The notes under the pieces were generated by a model that saw only the letters and a program-made list of their open reading frames with translations, did not search any database and was not told the DNA's origin. A stretch of 64,000 nt of DNA from Thermotoga sp. Mc24 (lineage in GTDB: Bacteria > Thermotogota > Thermotogae > Thermotogales > Thermotogaceae), in contig NZ_JSFH01000011.1 in assembly GCF_000784835.1 (NCBI RefSeq), forward strand, positions 62,001 to 126,000. Direction: 5' to 3'. A program made the translations under genes and the position numbers. This document shows positions 1 to 8,288 of this stretch, in pieces; position 1 is the stretch's first letter, and each line of letters opens with the position of its first letter.

Positions 1-360
1 GGATACTACGGTGGACCTTACGGTGATTTGATAATCGTCGTTCGTGTGAGACCAGATTCCAGATTCAAAAAATCCGGTTCGGATCTCGTGTACGATGTTA
101 CAATAGACTACCTCCAGGCCATTTTGGGAACAACCGTTGAAGTTCCTCTTCCAGAAGGTGGTACGACAATGCTGAAGATTCCTCCGGGAACTCAGCCGGA
201 AACCGTCTTCAGATTGAAGGGAAAAGGCCTTCCAAACAGGTATGGAAGACGCGGAGATCTCATCGTAAATGTACACGTTGAGATACCAAAGACTCTTTCC
301 AGAGAGGAAAGAAAAGTCCTTGAAGACCTGGCGAAAAAACGCGGGGTCACGATCGGTTAA
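1..360 (+). CDS. dnaJ: DnaJ chaperone, C-terminal fragment (5' end outside window)
   Basis: The reading frame is open from base 1 and ends at TAA 358-360, so this is the 3' end of a gene that starts upstream of the window. Visible protein: a GGPYGDLIIVVRV stretch, then PLPEGGTTMLKIPPGTQPETVFRLKGKGLP, shown here only in part as the PPGTQ and RLKGKGLP motifs, which are diagnostic of the second C-terminal substrate-binding beta domain of DnaJ/Hsp40. The last ~25 residues form the dimerisation tail. The J domain and zinc-finger region are not visible. DnaJ delivers unfolded clients to DnaK and stimulates its ATPase. The stop overlaps that of the convergent yqeH on a TTAA palindrome, and I see no terminator between them. 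Confidence 0.95.
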   Translation, partial: GYYGGPYGDLIIVVRVRPDSRFKKSGSDLVYDVTIDYLQAILGTTVEVPLPEGGTTMLKIPPGTQPETVFRLKGKGLPNRYGRRGDLIVNVHVEIPKTLSREERKVLEDLAKKRGVTIG

Positions 361-1448
361 CGCTTGGGATTGACGAGTGCTTCTCTTACAACAAGCTTAA
401 CGTTATCTGGAACCGTGACTTCGACGGTGAAAGGGCCTCTTCGGACACTCATCCATCCCAGTCCTGCCACCGCCAGTTCTTCTCCTTCTTTTAATGTGAA
501 AATTTCTCTCTTCCACTTGAAGTTTTCAAATTCTGTTTTGGAACACGGAGGAATCAACAGATCTCCCAGTCTTTTTTTCATGAGTTCGTCCGCCCTCTCT
601 CTTTTCGTTTCATGGAAAGTTACCTCTTTGGAGGAGAAAAGCAGAAAGATCGGTTTCTTTTCCGTTTCATAGTGGATATCGAATCGGCACAGCCCTCCCA
701 TAAAGACGGTTCTGCCATTATCCGGCTTGAAGGTTTTCCTGGAGAGTTCTTCTCTTGGTAAAACTCTTTTTTGACATTCAGAATCCAGAAGATCGAGAAT
801 TCTATCGTTTGTCATGATACCTGGTGTATCGTAGAGATACAGATTCGCTTCTCTTACCTTTCTTCTGAGAATACCCAGAGTTGTCCCCGGGAAGGGACTT
901 ATGGTGTTCTCATGGGTACAGATCTTGTTCATCAGAGAAGATTTTCCAACGTTCGTTACTCCCACCACCAACGCCTTGTCGGTCAACAGTGAAAGATACT
1001 TCACAAGCGAGCTCAGACCAAAATTTTTTTCAGCACTGACGATCCTTATGTCATCCGGATTGTGTACTCTTATCCTTTTCTTCACCCATTCTTTGATTTC
1101 CTTCACTGTAACCACCCTTGGCAGGAGATCGACCTTGTTTATGGCGTAGATAACCCTCTTCCCCTTCAAAATTTCTGCTATATCCTCTCTGTAAGTTCCC
1201 TCGAAATCGAAAATATCGATCACCCAGACCACAACATCGAATCCTCCAAGGTACGATTTCAACTGGTTTTTGAAATCCCAATTGAATTCGACTGGCTCCA
1301 GTTTGCCGTAATGTTTCATCCGAAAGCATCTTTGACAGAGTATTTCTCTTCCTTCTTCGAGTCTTCTTTCAAAGACCTGACGTGGGATGTACCCTGGTTT
1401 TTTTGGATCCTCAAACTGAATGGCTGCTCCGCATCCGGGACACTTCAT
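357..1448 (-). CDS. yqeH: YqeH-type circularly permuted GTPase (ribosome assembly)
   Basis: This 363-residue protein starts with a zinc-finger-like CPGC ... CQRC pair (residues ~4-41). The GTPase motifs then come in permuted order: G4 NKVD (~104), G5-like SAEKN (~139), G1 GVTNVGKSS (~163), a conserved Thr (G2) in FPGTT, and G3 DTPG (~208). This order defines the YqeH/YjeQ-like permuted GTPases. A C-terminal beta-rich region follows. In other bacteria YqeH is needed for small ribosomal subunit assembly; that role here is by homology. The ATG at 1448 has GAGGTGA upstream with normal spacing. It is the last gene of the long minus-strand run and lies just behind era, another 30S assembly GTPase. 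Confidence 0.93.
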   Translation of the reverse strand: MKCPGCGAAIQFEDPKKPGYIPRQVFERRLEEGREILCQRCFRMKHYGKLEPVEFNWDFKNQLKSYLGGFDVVVWVIDIFDFEGTYREDIAEILKGKRVIYAINKVDLLPRVVTVKEIKEWVKKRIRVHNPDDIRIVSAEKNFGLSSLVKYLSLLTDKALVVGVTNVGKSSLMNKICTHENTISPFPGTTLGILRRKVREANLYLYDTPGIMTNDRILDLLDSECQKRVLPREELSRKTFKPDNGRTVFMGGLCRFDIHYETEKKPIFLLFSSKEVTFHETKRERADELMKKRLGDLLIPPCSKTEFENFKWKREIFTLKEGEELAVAGLGWMSVRRGPFTVEVTVPDNVKLVVREALVNPKR

Positions 1449-1459
1449 CGAGTCTCACC

Positions 1460-2365
1460 TCATTTTATGTCGTCTTTCAATCCTATTTCCTGTAGTATGA
1501 TGAAGTCCTTTTCTCTCCAATTTTCTTTTACCTTGACGTTCAGGTCGAGATACACTTTTCTTCCCACGAGAAACTCCAGTTCCTCACGGGCGAGCGTTCC
1601 AATCTTTTTTATCATGCTACCGTTCTTTCCTATGATAATCCCCTTCTGAGAATCACGTTCCACGTATATGTTCGCACGTATGTAGAGAACACCGTTTGGT
1701 CTATCCTTTATTTCCTCAATCACCACGGCCGTGGAGTGAGGTACCTCCTGCCTTGTGAGATGAAAGATCTTCTCCCTTATGATTTCAGCAGCCATGAAAG
1801 AGAGAGGACGATCCGTTACCATGTCCTCGGGGTAATACTGTGGTCCCTCGGGTAGCTCTTCCTTTATCTTTTCCAGAACCTCATAGACACCTTCGCCTCT
1901 CAAAGCGGATATGTAGTGAACAGCCACGGCGTTTTCCACCATGTTTTTTGCAAGTTCTCCCACCGCTTTTGCTCTTTCTTCACCCGCCACATCGATCTTG
2001 TTCACAGCGATGATAGTTTTGGTTCCAGACTCGCTCACAATCTTCGCAACATGTTCGTCTGTCTTCGTAAAGCCATCCGCCGCGTCCAGCATGAAGAGAA
2101 TCAGATCCACTCCTTTAAGAGCCTGAACAGCAGCCTTCACCATGTATTCTCCAAGTCTGTGAAGAGGTTTGTGGATACCGGGAGTATCCACAAATATGAT
2201 CTGACTATCTTTGTCCGTGTAGATACAATTTACCCTGTTCCTGGTAGTTTGTGGTTTGTCTGAGACGATCACTACTTTTCTTCCCATAACAGTATTTATG
2301 AAAGTCGATTTCCCCACATTCGGTTTTCCTGCCAGAGCGACAAAACCCGATTTAATGTTCACCAC
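1460..2365 (-). CDS. era: Era GTPase (16S rRNA processing, 30S assembly)
   Basis: Up to 301 residues. GTPase motifs are in normal order: GKPNVGKS (G1), DTPG (G3, ~60), NKID (G4, ~124) and SALRG (G5, ~155). The C-terminal KH domain contains [13 protein letters not shown] (~246-258), the RNA-binding GxxG signature that recognises the 3' end of 16S rRNA. The start is not straightforward. Two GTG codons (2365, 2362) lie inside or 2 bases from the GGGAGG ribosome site. An ATT codon at 2354-2356 sits 8 bases from GGAGG, the spacing used by neighbouring genes, and would overlap the cdd stop as ATTAA. Starting there gives 298 residues. I give the canonical-codon coordinate and treat ATT as a serious alternative. 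Confidence 0.93.
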   Translation of the reverse strand: MVNIKSGFVALAGKPNVGKSTFINTVMGRKVVIVSDKPQTTRNRVNCIYTDKDSQIIFVDTPGIHKPLHRLGEYMVKAAVQALKGVDLILFMLDAADGFTKTDEHVAKIVSESGTKTIIAVNKIDVAGEERAKAVGELAKNMVENAVAVHYISALRGEGVYEVLEKIKEELPEGPQYYPEDMVTDRPLSFMAAEIIREKIFHLTRQEVPHSTAVVIEEIKDRPNGVLYIRANIYVERDSQKGIIIGKNGSMIKKIGTLAREELEFLVGRKVYLDLNVKVKENWREKDFIILQEIGLKDDIK

Positions 2366-2750
2366 CTCCCAGCCTGAACCCTCTTGGTAGAAGATCTTTC
2401 AATTTCACAACTTCGAAGTTTCCATCTTTATCTGCCATTATCACATCCAGATCATCGGAAAATTCGTAGAGAACCTGTCTGCAAGCACCGCAGGGAGTAG
2501 TCTTATCTGGAGAATCCGATGCTATTGCTATTGCCACGAACTCCCTCTCTCCTTCAGAGACAGCCTTGAACACGGCTACTCTTTCAGCGCAAACTGTAAG
2601 ACCGTAAGAAGAATTCTCCACATTCACCCCCGTGTATATTTTTCCACTCTTCGCGAGCAAAGCGGCACCTACTCTGAAACCCGAGTACTTAGCGTACGCC
2701 TTTTTCCTGGCTTCCAGAGCCATTTTCACCAGTTTCTCCGGATCCACCAT
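2352..2750 (-). CDS. cdd: Cytidine deaminase (tetrameric type)
   Basis: A 132-residue zinc enzyme that hydrolyses cytidine/deoxycytidine to uridine/deoxyuridine for pyrimidine salvage. The CAE motif (catalytic Glu, first zinc Cys) is at about residues 52-54, and PCGACRQ with the other two zinc cysteines is at ~83-89. Three cysteine ligands and the short length are typical of the homotetrameric class. A longer frame begins at TTG 2768, but its first codons contain the GGGAGGG ribosome site, so ATG 2750 is preferred. Even so, the gene overlaps the end of the upstream CorC gene by 62 bases. Its TAA overlaps the probable era start, so translation is likely coupled. Confidence 0.95.
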   Translation of the reverse strand: MVDPEKLVKMALEARKKAYAKYSGFRVGAALLAKSGKIYTGVNVENSSYGLTVCAERVAVFKAVSEGEREFVAIAIASDSPDKTTPCGACRQVLYEFSDDLDVIMADKDGNFEVVKLKDLLPRGFRLGGGEH

Positions 2751-4056
2751 TGATCTCTTCCCTCCCAAGTATCTTTATCATGACTTTCTCTATTCTGTTT
2801 TTCCCGACAGCGAGTATTTTGAAATACAGATTTCCGATCACCGCTTCTTCTCCAACGTTTGGGATTCTCTTGAAATGCTCGAGCAGATATCCTGCTATCG
2901 TTTCGTACTCCGTTTCTGGAAATTGAACACGCAACTCCATCTCGATGTCGTTTATCGGTGTGGTGCCATCTACCACAAAAGTCCTTTCATCGATTTTTCT
3001 TATACCGGAGATCTCATCGTAGTCGTACTCGTCCATTATGTTTCCAAAGAGTTCTTCTATGATGTCTTCGAGCGTTACGATACCGGCTGTTCCTCCATAC
3101 TCATCCACAACGATCGCTATATGAATCTTCCTGGCTTTGAGGATCTTAAGGAGTTCATCTATGTTCATCGTCTCGGGAACGTACAGGGCTTCTCTCATGA
3201 TATCTTTAACTTTCATACTTTTCACTTCTTCGCAATCTTTTGCCGCCAGAATCGAAAGTACATCCTTAGCGTAGCAGATACCCACGATGTTGTCTATGGT
3301 TTCTTTATAGACGGGTATTCTGGAGTATCCTTCGTCTTCAACCAGTTCGATGAGGTCTTTCACCGTTTGATTCTCCTCTATTGCCACTATGTCAACCCGC
3401 GGTGTCATGATTTCTTTCACGGCTATCTGTTTCATCTCGAAAGCGCGCTTGATGATCCTTTCTTCTTCCTCCTCTATGACACCCATTTCTCCTCCGACCT
3501 GAACAATAGAAACGATATCCTCCTCAGTTATGAACAGATCTTCAGAGACCTTTTTTCCATGCCTCAGAGAAATGATGCCATCTGCTATTTTCACGAGTAA
3601 CCTTCCTATGGGATCCAGAACTCGTGTGAGAAATCTTATAGTTCCTATCGATCTGCGGAACACACGTTCTGGATCTGATCGGGCCAGGACCTTCGGTGTA
3701 ATCTCACCGAAGATGAGAAGGATGGTGGTAATGAAGAGAGTAGATACGATTGCCACGAACTCTTCGCTCACGTTTCTGAGCAGATTCAAGAAGATGAGAG
3801 TGGAAATAGAAGATGCGAGGAGATTGACGAGATTGTTACTTATGAGAATCGTAGTGAGATACTTGTTGAACAGGTGTATGTAACTTGCTTTTTCAGAACT
3901 TTCCTCCTTTTCTTCCAGAAACTCTTTGATCTTGACCTTACTCATGAGGGTGAGTGCGGTCTCCGAAGAAGAGAAAAAGTTCGACAGATAGATCAGGATG
4001 ACCAGCAACAGCGACTCCAGTCCAAGAGTCAAAGCATTACTGACAGGATCTTCCAC
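2689..4056 (-). CDS. CorC/HlyC-family CNNM + CBS membrane protein
   Basis: 455 residues from the chosen start. Order of domains: an N-terminal CNNM region with about four hydrophobic segments (first ~170 residues, including the ALTLMSKVKI and RVFRRSIG stretches); a CBS pair (MTPRVDIVAI ... KDIMREALYVPE ... AIVVDEYGGTAGIVTLEDIIEELFG, the last typical of CBS2); then a small C-terminal CorC_HlyC transporter-associated domain. Families of this design are linked to Mg2+/Co2+ transport or resistance; the substrate here is unknown. GTG 4056 is chosen because GGAGGTGG lies 8 bases upstream, between it and the rlmH stop; the longer ATG 4095 frame reads through that site. The last ~20 residues are a Gly/Glu/Ser-rich tail encoded over the start of cdd. 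Confidence 0.88.
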   Translation of the reverse strand: MEDPVSNALTLGLESLLLVILIYLSNFFSSSETALTLMSKVKIKEFLEEKEESSEKASYIHLFNKYLTTILISNNLVNLLASSISTLIFLNLLRNVSEEFVAIVSTLFITTILLIFGEITPKVLARSDPERVFRRSIGTIRFLTRVLDPIGRLLVKIADGIISLRHGKKVSEDLFITEEDIVSIVQVGGEMGVIEEEEERIIKRAFEMKQIAVKEIMTPRVDIVAIEENQTVKDLIELVEDEGYSRIPVYKETIDNIVGICYAKDVLSILAAKDCEEVKSMKVKDIMREALYVPETMNIDELLKILKARKIHIAIVVDEYGGTAGIVTLEDIIEELFGNIMDEYDYDEISGIRKIDERTFVVDGTTPINDIEMELRVQFPETEYETIAGYLLEHFKRIPNVGEEAVIGNLYFKILAVGKNRIEKVMIKILGREEINGGSGETGENGSGSQEKGVR

Positions 4057-4072
4057 TTCTGTTCCACCTCCA

Positions 4073-4528
4073 TCAATAGTGATAGTTTTCACCATGGATT
4101 ATTTTAAACGCTCTGAATATCTGCTCCAGTACTATCAAAACGGTCATTCCATGTGTAAAGGTCATCTTCGATAATGAAAAAACACGGTGGGCCTTCGCGA
4201 AAATCTCCTCACTCAACCCGTAAGGCCCACCTATCAGGATAGTTATATCCTTTCCTCTCATTTCCAAATCTTTGAGAAAATCAGAGAACTCTTCTGAAGA
4301 GACTTCTTCACCTTTCCTATCCATGACCACTACAGAACTTCCAGGAAGAATCCTGTTTGCCAGATCTTCCGTTTCTTTCCTGACGATTTCTTCGATGCTT
4401 CCTCTGTGGATTCGCTTTATTTCGAGAACTTCCAGCCTACAAAATCGTCTCAAGAACTTTTCGTAGTGCCCTATCCCTTCTCTGATAAAACCGTCCAGCT
4501 TTCCGTTCACCGCTATTCTTACTCTCAT
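4073..4528 (-). CDS. rlmH: RlmH, 23S rRNA pseudouridine-1915 N3-methyltransferase
   Basis: A 151-residue SPOUT-family methyltransferase, the normal length for RlmH (YbeA). Seen in sequence: the ILIGGPYG motif (~99-106) of the trefoil-knot SAM site, the later [10 protein letters not shown] stretch, and a C-terminal NYHY ending typical of the family. Established role: methylates pseudouridine 1915 in helix 69 of 23S rRNA on the 70S ribosome. The start ATG 4528 overlaps the ftcD-like stop as ATGA. Its own stop lies directly beside the ribosome site of the CorC gene. Confidence 0.95.
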   Translation of the reverse strand: MRVRIAVNGKLDGFIREGIGHYEKFLRRFCRLEVLEIKRIHRGSIEEIVRKETEDLANRILPGSSVVVMDRKGEEVSSEEFSDFLKDLEMRGKDITILIGGPYGLSEEIFAKAHRVFSLSKMTFTHGMTVLIVLEQIFRAFKIIHGENYHY

Positions 4529-5439
4529 TTCTCACTCTCTCTAACGAGTATTTCCAGAAGACTGGATTCTATGACCTTTTTAGCGTTGAGGTCCGTTCTC
4601 AGGTAGTAAGAAACCGTCTTCAACAAAGATTCGAGCGGGAAAAGTCCTACTATCTCCGATCCCAGAACCGGTACTCCGTATCTTTCGGCTTCCATCTTTA
4701 TGAGTTCGAAAACTCGATAGAGAGGTGTTTTTTTGTGATCTGTTATGTTAATAGAGACCTGGACAACTCCCTTTCCTTTCAAATCAACGCCTATCGCTTT
4801 GACGTATCTAAGTCCTCCGCTGGAGAACCTGATTGCCCTGGCTATTTTTTCGGCTATTTTCACATCTCGTGTTCCGAGGTTCACGTTAAAAGCTATGAGA
4901 AACTCTCGTGCACCAACTGCTGTTACGCCCGCTGTGGGATGTACGCGGTCGGGACCAAAATCTGGCTTCCATAGAGGATCTTTTATCTTCTCGAAAAAAC
5001 CTTCAAACTCTCCCCTTCTGATATCTGCAAGATTTTGTCTTTCAGGTCGTGTGGCAGATTTCTCGTAGAGATACACGGGGATTCCCAGTTCTTCTCCTAT
5101 CCTGCGCCCGAGTATTTTCGAATACCCCACACACTCTTCCATGGTCGTGTTGTAGAGGGGTACAAGAGGAATGACATCCGCTGCACCCATTCTGGGATGT
5201 TGACCCGTGTGATTTCTCAGATCGATGAGTTCGGCTGCCTTTTTCGTCATATCGAAGAGAGCGTTTATGAGGTTCTCCGGTTCTCCCACGAGTGTGACCA
5301 CCGATCTGTTGTGGTCCGCATCCATTGACCAGTCGAGAACCCATACCCTGTCGTATTTTTTCGCCTCCGCGACAATCTTTTCAACTACTTCCTTTCTTCT
5401 CCCTTCGCTGAAGTTTGGCACCGATTCTATCAGTTTCAA
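4525..5439 (-). CDS. Glutamate formimidoyltransferase-like protein (FTCD N-terminal domains only)
   Basis: 304 residues matching the N- and C-subdomains of formiminotransferase. [10 protein letters not shown] at the start, [17 protein letters not shown] with its catalytic-type His (~82), and [20 protein letters not shown] are hallmark motifs. The family transfers the formimino group from formiminoglutamate to tetrahydrofolate in histidine breakdown, or moves formyl groups. There is no fused cyclodeaminase domain, so it is the stand-alone form. No hut gene is nearby, so a true role in histidine catabolism is unproven and a folate one-carbon role is equally possible. It starts at TTG 5439, eight bases from GAGGGGG, and overlaps the previous stop as TTGA. 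Confidence 0.85.
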   Translation of the reverse strand: MKLIESVPNFSEGRRKEVVEKIVAEAKKYDRVWVLDWSMDADHNRSVVTLVGEPENLINALFDMTKKAAELIDLRNHTGQHPRMGAADVIPLVPLYNTTMEECVGYSKILGRRIGEELGIPVYLYEKSATRPERQNLADIRRGEFEGFFEKIKDPLWKPDFGPDRVHPTAGVTAVGAREFLIAFNVNLGTRDVKIAEKIARAIRFSSGGLRYVKAIGVDLKGKGVVQVSINITDHKKTPLYRVFELIKMEAERYGVPVLGSEIVGLFPLESLLKTVSYYLRTDLNAKKVIESSLLEILVRESEK

Positions 5440-6197
5440 TTCTCATTCCCCCTCGGTTTCACCATTCTATCTTTCAGAGTTAAAATGATTTCCTCATAGG
5501 TTTTACCATCGTCCGGGTAACATACGTACGCGTAGCTGAAACGTTCGGAAAGTTTCTCTTTCATTCTCTTTGTAACGGCCTCTATTCCGTGTTTCCCCGT
5601 CAGGGTCAGTACAAACAGGTATTCGCTGGCAGAGATGGGAAATATGTAATCCGTTTCTCTGAAAAACTTCCCAATAGCCTCATAATCTCTCATGATATCT
5701 TCGAACTTAACGTACATGACGCAGAAGCGAGAACCCGTCCTGTTGGAACGTTTTATTTCTTTTCTCACAATATCTTCGAATTTAAAAGTGATCTCAAGAT
5801 CCTCGATGTTTTTTCTGAGAGAAACAGTAAGTCTAGGTGCGGAAGAAATGATTTTTTTGACTCTTTCCAAGAGATAATCAAGCTTGAAGGGTTTGAGAAT
5901 GTAGTCAACCGCACCCGCTCTCACCGAATTAATAATGAGATCTTTGTCAACGTATGCACTCAGAACCGCAATCTTTGTGTTGGGAAATTCCTCACGTATT
6001 CTTCTTATCAGGTTCAGGCTCTCTTCACCTTCGAACATATCTACAAATACGAGATCGATCTTTTCACGACGAAGGAGCGTGAACGCTTCCTGCTCATTCC
6101 TTGCCCAGATCACATTGAAACCGTCTTTTTCAAGGGCATTTTTGACAGCAAGAAAGGTGATTCTGGATTCATCCACTACCATAACCGTTGGAGTCAC
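5436..6197 (-). CDS. Response regulator: receiver domain + degenerate GGDEF domain
   Basis: 253 residues from GTG 6197, chosen because GGAGGAG lies just upstream; a longer frame to 6239 would translate the ribosome site. Residues ~1-120 form a receiver domain: acidic pair in VVDES, phosphoacceptor Asp in FVDMF, AVLSAY, and ILKPF with the conserved Lys. The remainder follows the GGDEF fold: an RTGSRFCVMYVKF strand, RETDYIFPISASEYLFVL where GGDEF would sit, and AYVCYPDDGKTYEEII near the end, equivalent to the pDGxT segment. GGDEF is replaced by SASEY, and the metal-binding Asp of the first strand is Lys, so cyclic-di-GMP synthesis is unlikely. It may bind nucleotide or act as a dimerisation module. 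It sits 38 bases after the PEGA gene. No histidine kinase is in the window. Confidence 0.82.
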   Translation of the reverse strand: MTPTVMVVDESRITFLAVKNALEKDGFNVIWARNEQEAFTLLRREKIDLVFVDMFEGEESLNLIRRIREEFPNTKIAVLSAYVDKDLIINSVRAGAVDYILKPFKLDYLLERVKKIISSAPRLTVSLRKNIEDLEITFKFEDIVRKEIKRSNRTGSRFCVMYVKFEDIMRDYEAIGKFFRETDYIFPISASEYLFVLTLTGKHGIEAVTKRMKEKLSERFSYAYVCYPDDGKTYEEIILTLKDRMVKPRGNEN

Positions 6198-6235
6198 CGT
6201 GAACTCCTCCTTATTATCACTAATTTTAACATCGA

Positions 6236-7606
6236 TCACTCTATTTTGTTCATGATGAATTTGAAGTATTCCTCTTCATCATCAAAAGTGATGGTTTTTA
6301 CGATCGTCCTGTAGCCGGGTTTCACGATCGTGATCTCGTAGGTTCCTACCTGGACATATAGAGTGATGGGGGTTTCACCGTGGTAGTACCCGTTCAGGTA
6401 TATTGCGGCTCTAGATGGGTCAGTTTCTATTCTGACTTCTGAGAAGACCACTTTCCTCTCCAGCCTTCTGAAAATCTCTTTTTCTTCTCCCGGTGCGAGA
6501 TTCACCGTGAAGCGATCTGTTTCGTATCCTTCTTTTTCCAGTTTTATCTCGTACGTTCCCGGATCGAGGATGAGATTCAAGCCGTTCTGATCGGTCGTTC
6601 CCACGTATCTTCCGTTGATATAGACGTCGACCCCAGAAGGATCTGTTCTCAGTTTCAAAGAAGACTGCGATGGTTTCAGTGCGACGTACACGGATCTGGT
6701 TTCTCCCGCACTGAGCGTTATGTTCCGGGTTTCTTCGCGGTATCCCTCTTTTCTGAACGTGACAGTGTAATTTCCGGGAGAAAGGTTCAGCGTCAGAGGA
6801 GTCTTTCCCTGATAGACTCCGTTCAGATAGACACTCGCACCGCTCGGGCTTGAACTGAGAGAGAGCTGGGCGAGAGGCAGGGTGGCTGTCACCTTTACCG
6901 TCTTGTCTCTTTCCACATAGACTTCCTTGTAGAACGTATAGTTCTCGAAATACACCGTCACGTAGTGTGTTCCTTCGTCCACCGACACCGTGACCGGTGT
7001 CTTCCCCTTGTAAGAACCGTCGATATAGACTGTCATTCCAGGAGGGGTCGAGTCAACGATCAGCGTTCCAAAAGCGGGAGCCCTTCCCACATAGAAATAA
7101 GTGAGATCGGAGACCCACTCATCACTGAGGTAAGGTTTCAACTTGTTTTGAACGTACTCTTCGACGTTGTCAGACAGCGTCGGAAAGGCTTGGGCAGTCC
7201 CAAGTTCTTTCAGCTGGTTGAAAATCGGTATCGGCCGTGCGCTCGCGATCACCTGAATGTACTCTTTTCCATACGGCGGTGAAACTCTGAGAGAGTAGGT
7301 TGATTTCGAAGGGATCTTTTTTATCTCATTCGCCCTGACGAAGTTGTCGCTTTCATATTTGTTCGGGAAGATGAGAGTCACTTTACCCTGTGCGTTGATG
7401 TCGTAGACGAGTATGTAGGCATCTTTGGAAGATTTGACGAAGATCTCCATCCTCTCTCCAACTTCATAAACGGAGCCTTCCGGTTTGTTGAGCCACACAT
7501 CCACCGTGAAGTAAGGTTTTTCGGGTACTATGATGATACTCTTTGCATCGAAAGAGAAAGCCACCATCGAGACAAGAATCAGAAGAAAAAACACATATCT
7601 CCTCAT
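6236..7606 (-). CDS. Exported protein: DUF4384-like domain plus four PEGA repeats
   Basis: 456 residues. A signal peptide is visible (MRRYVFFLLILVSMVAFSF). Residues ~30-135 resemble DUF4384: KPEGSVYEVGERMEIFVKS, AYILVYDINAQGKVTLIFPN and GKEYIQVIASARPI. Four PEGA-type beta repeats follow, starting at about 182, 252, 321 and 396, each with an 'I/V-T-x-P-x-G/R-A/V-x-V/I-Y-I/L-N/D-G' core, a Y-x-G-x-T-P-x-T element and a Y-x-I/V-T/K-V/L ending. PEGA repeats are surface or periplasmic beta modules that often link to the cell wall. An envelope structural role is inferred. ATG 7606 has GGAGGTG seven bases upstream. The product would lie in the toga/periplasm. Confidence 0.82.
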   Translation of the reverse strand: MRRYVFFLLILVSMVAFSFDAKSIIIVPEKPYFTVDVWLNKPEGSVYEVGERMEIFVKSSKDAYILVYDINAQGKVTLIFPNKYESDNFVRANEIKKIPSKSTYSLRVSPPYGKEYIQVIASARPIPIFNQLKELGTAQAFPTLSDNVEEYVQNKLKPYLSDEWVSDLTYFYVGRAPAFGTLIVDSTPPGMTVYIDGSYKGKTPVTVSVDEGTHYVTVYFENYTFYKEVYVERDKTVKVTATLPLAQLSLSSSPSGASVYLNGVYQGKTPLTLNLSPGNYTVTFRKEGYREETRNITLSAGETRSVYVALKPSQSSLKLRTDPSGVDVYINGRYVGTTDQNGLNLILDPGTYEIKLEKEGYETDRFTVNLAPGEEKEIFRRLERKVVFSEVRIETDPSRAAIYLNGYYHGETPITLYVQVGTYEITIVKPGYRTIVKTITFDDEEEYFKFIMNKIE

Positions 7607-7622
7607 GAGTCACACCTCCTCA

Positions 7623-8240
7623 TCATTTTATCCATCTGACTTCTGCACCGAGGATTTTTAATCCGCTAGGATTTTCCTGAACAAAAGCGGCAAAACCGTC
7701 AACACCACTCATAGGTCCAAGGTGATAAACTCCACTGTTATCGAGGTATATTTCGTTCTCATCTTTTATATCTACTACTTCACAGTGATTATCACGTTTG
7801 TTGAAGGTTACCACAAAAAATTTCGTGATTTTAACATCCTTCGTCAAATCTTTGACCTTCGCCTGCCACTCTCCCTGATCTGCCTGCCACCAAACATCCA
7901 CGTCGTAAGTTGGATAGTAACTGCTCCAGATCCGGTTCAAGTCGTTTTTAAGATCTGTCGTCTCAACGATTTCACCGGCTGCTGCGACGAAATCGCCACT
8001 TTGTTCATAGAATGTTTTTCTCTCATAGTAAGCGCTACCTTCATTCGGATAGTAGAGTACAATCACAGGGTGTTCCTGAACAAGATAATCACCGTAGGAT
8101 GGTTGATACCAATCCATCACATCGTAAAGATAAGTATTTCCAACCACCTCGACAATGAACTCGTGTCTTTCTTCAAATAGAGGCAGACAGGCTGTCAGAA
8201 GCAGAAAAACCACACCTACGAAAAGAAGAAATCTTTTCAT
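7623..8240 (-). CDS. Putative lipoprotein of unknown function
   Basis: 205 residues beginning MKRFLLFVGVVFLLLTACLP. This is a lipoprotein signal peptide with an LTAC lipobox, so the mature protein would start at Cys ~18 and be lipid-anchored. ATG 8240 is preferred over the GTG three codons earlier because that GTG is part of the GGGGGTGA ribosome site. The mature part is rich in Tyr, Trp and Asp and contains no motif I recognise. It is 16 bases ahead of the PEGA protein and may be expressed with it, which suggests a shared envelope function. I cannot assign a biochemical role. Confidence 0.7.
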   Translation of the reverse strand: MKRFLLFVGVVFLLLTACLPLFEERHEFIVEVVGNTYLYDVMDWYQPSYGDYLVQEHPVIVLYYPNEGSAYYERKTFYEQSGDFVAAAGEIVETTDLKNDLNRIWSSYYPTYDVDVWWQADQGEWQAKVKDLTKDVKITKFFVVTFNKRDNHCEVVDIKDENEIYLDNSGVYHLGPMSGVDGFAAFVQENPSGLKILGAEVRWIK

Positions 8241-8288
8241 TTTCTTCACCCCCTCGAATCTAAGACCTTCGGTAGTGAGAAAGAGTTC

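Noticed and set aside
2632-3600. A 322-codon plus-strand frame opposite the CorC-like gene
   Set aside because: Phe/Tyr/His-rich shadow of a Lys/Glu-rich gene; no motif or ribosome site.
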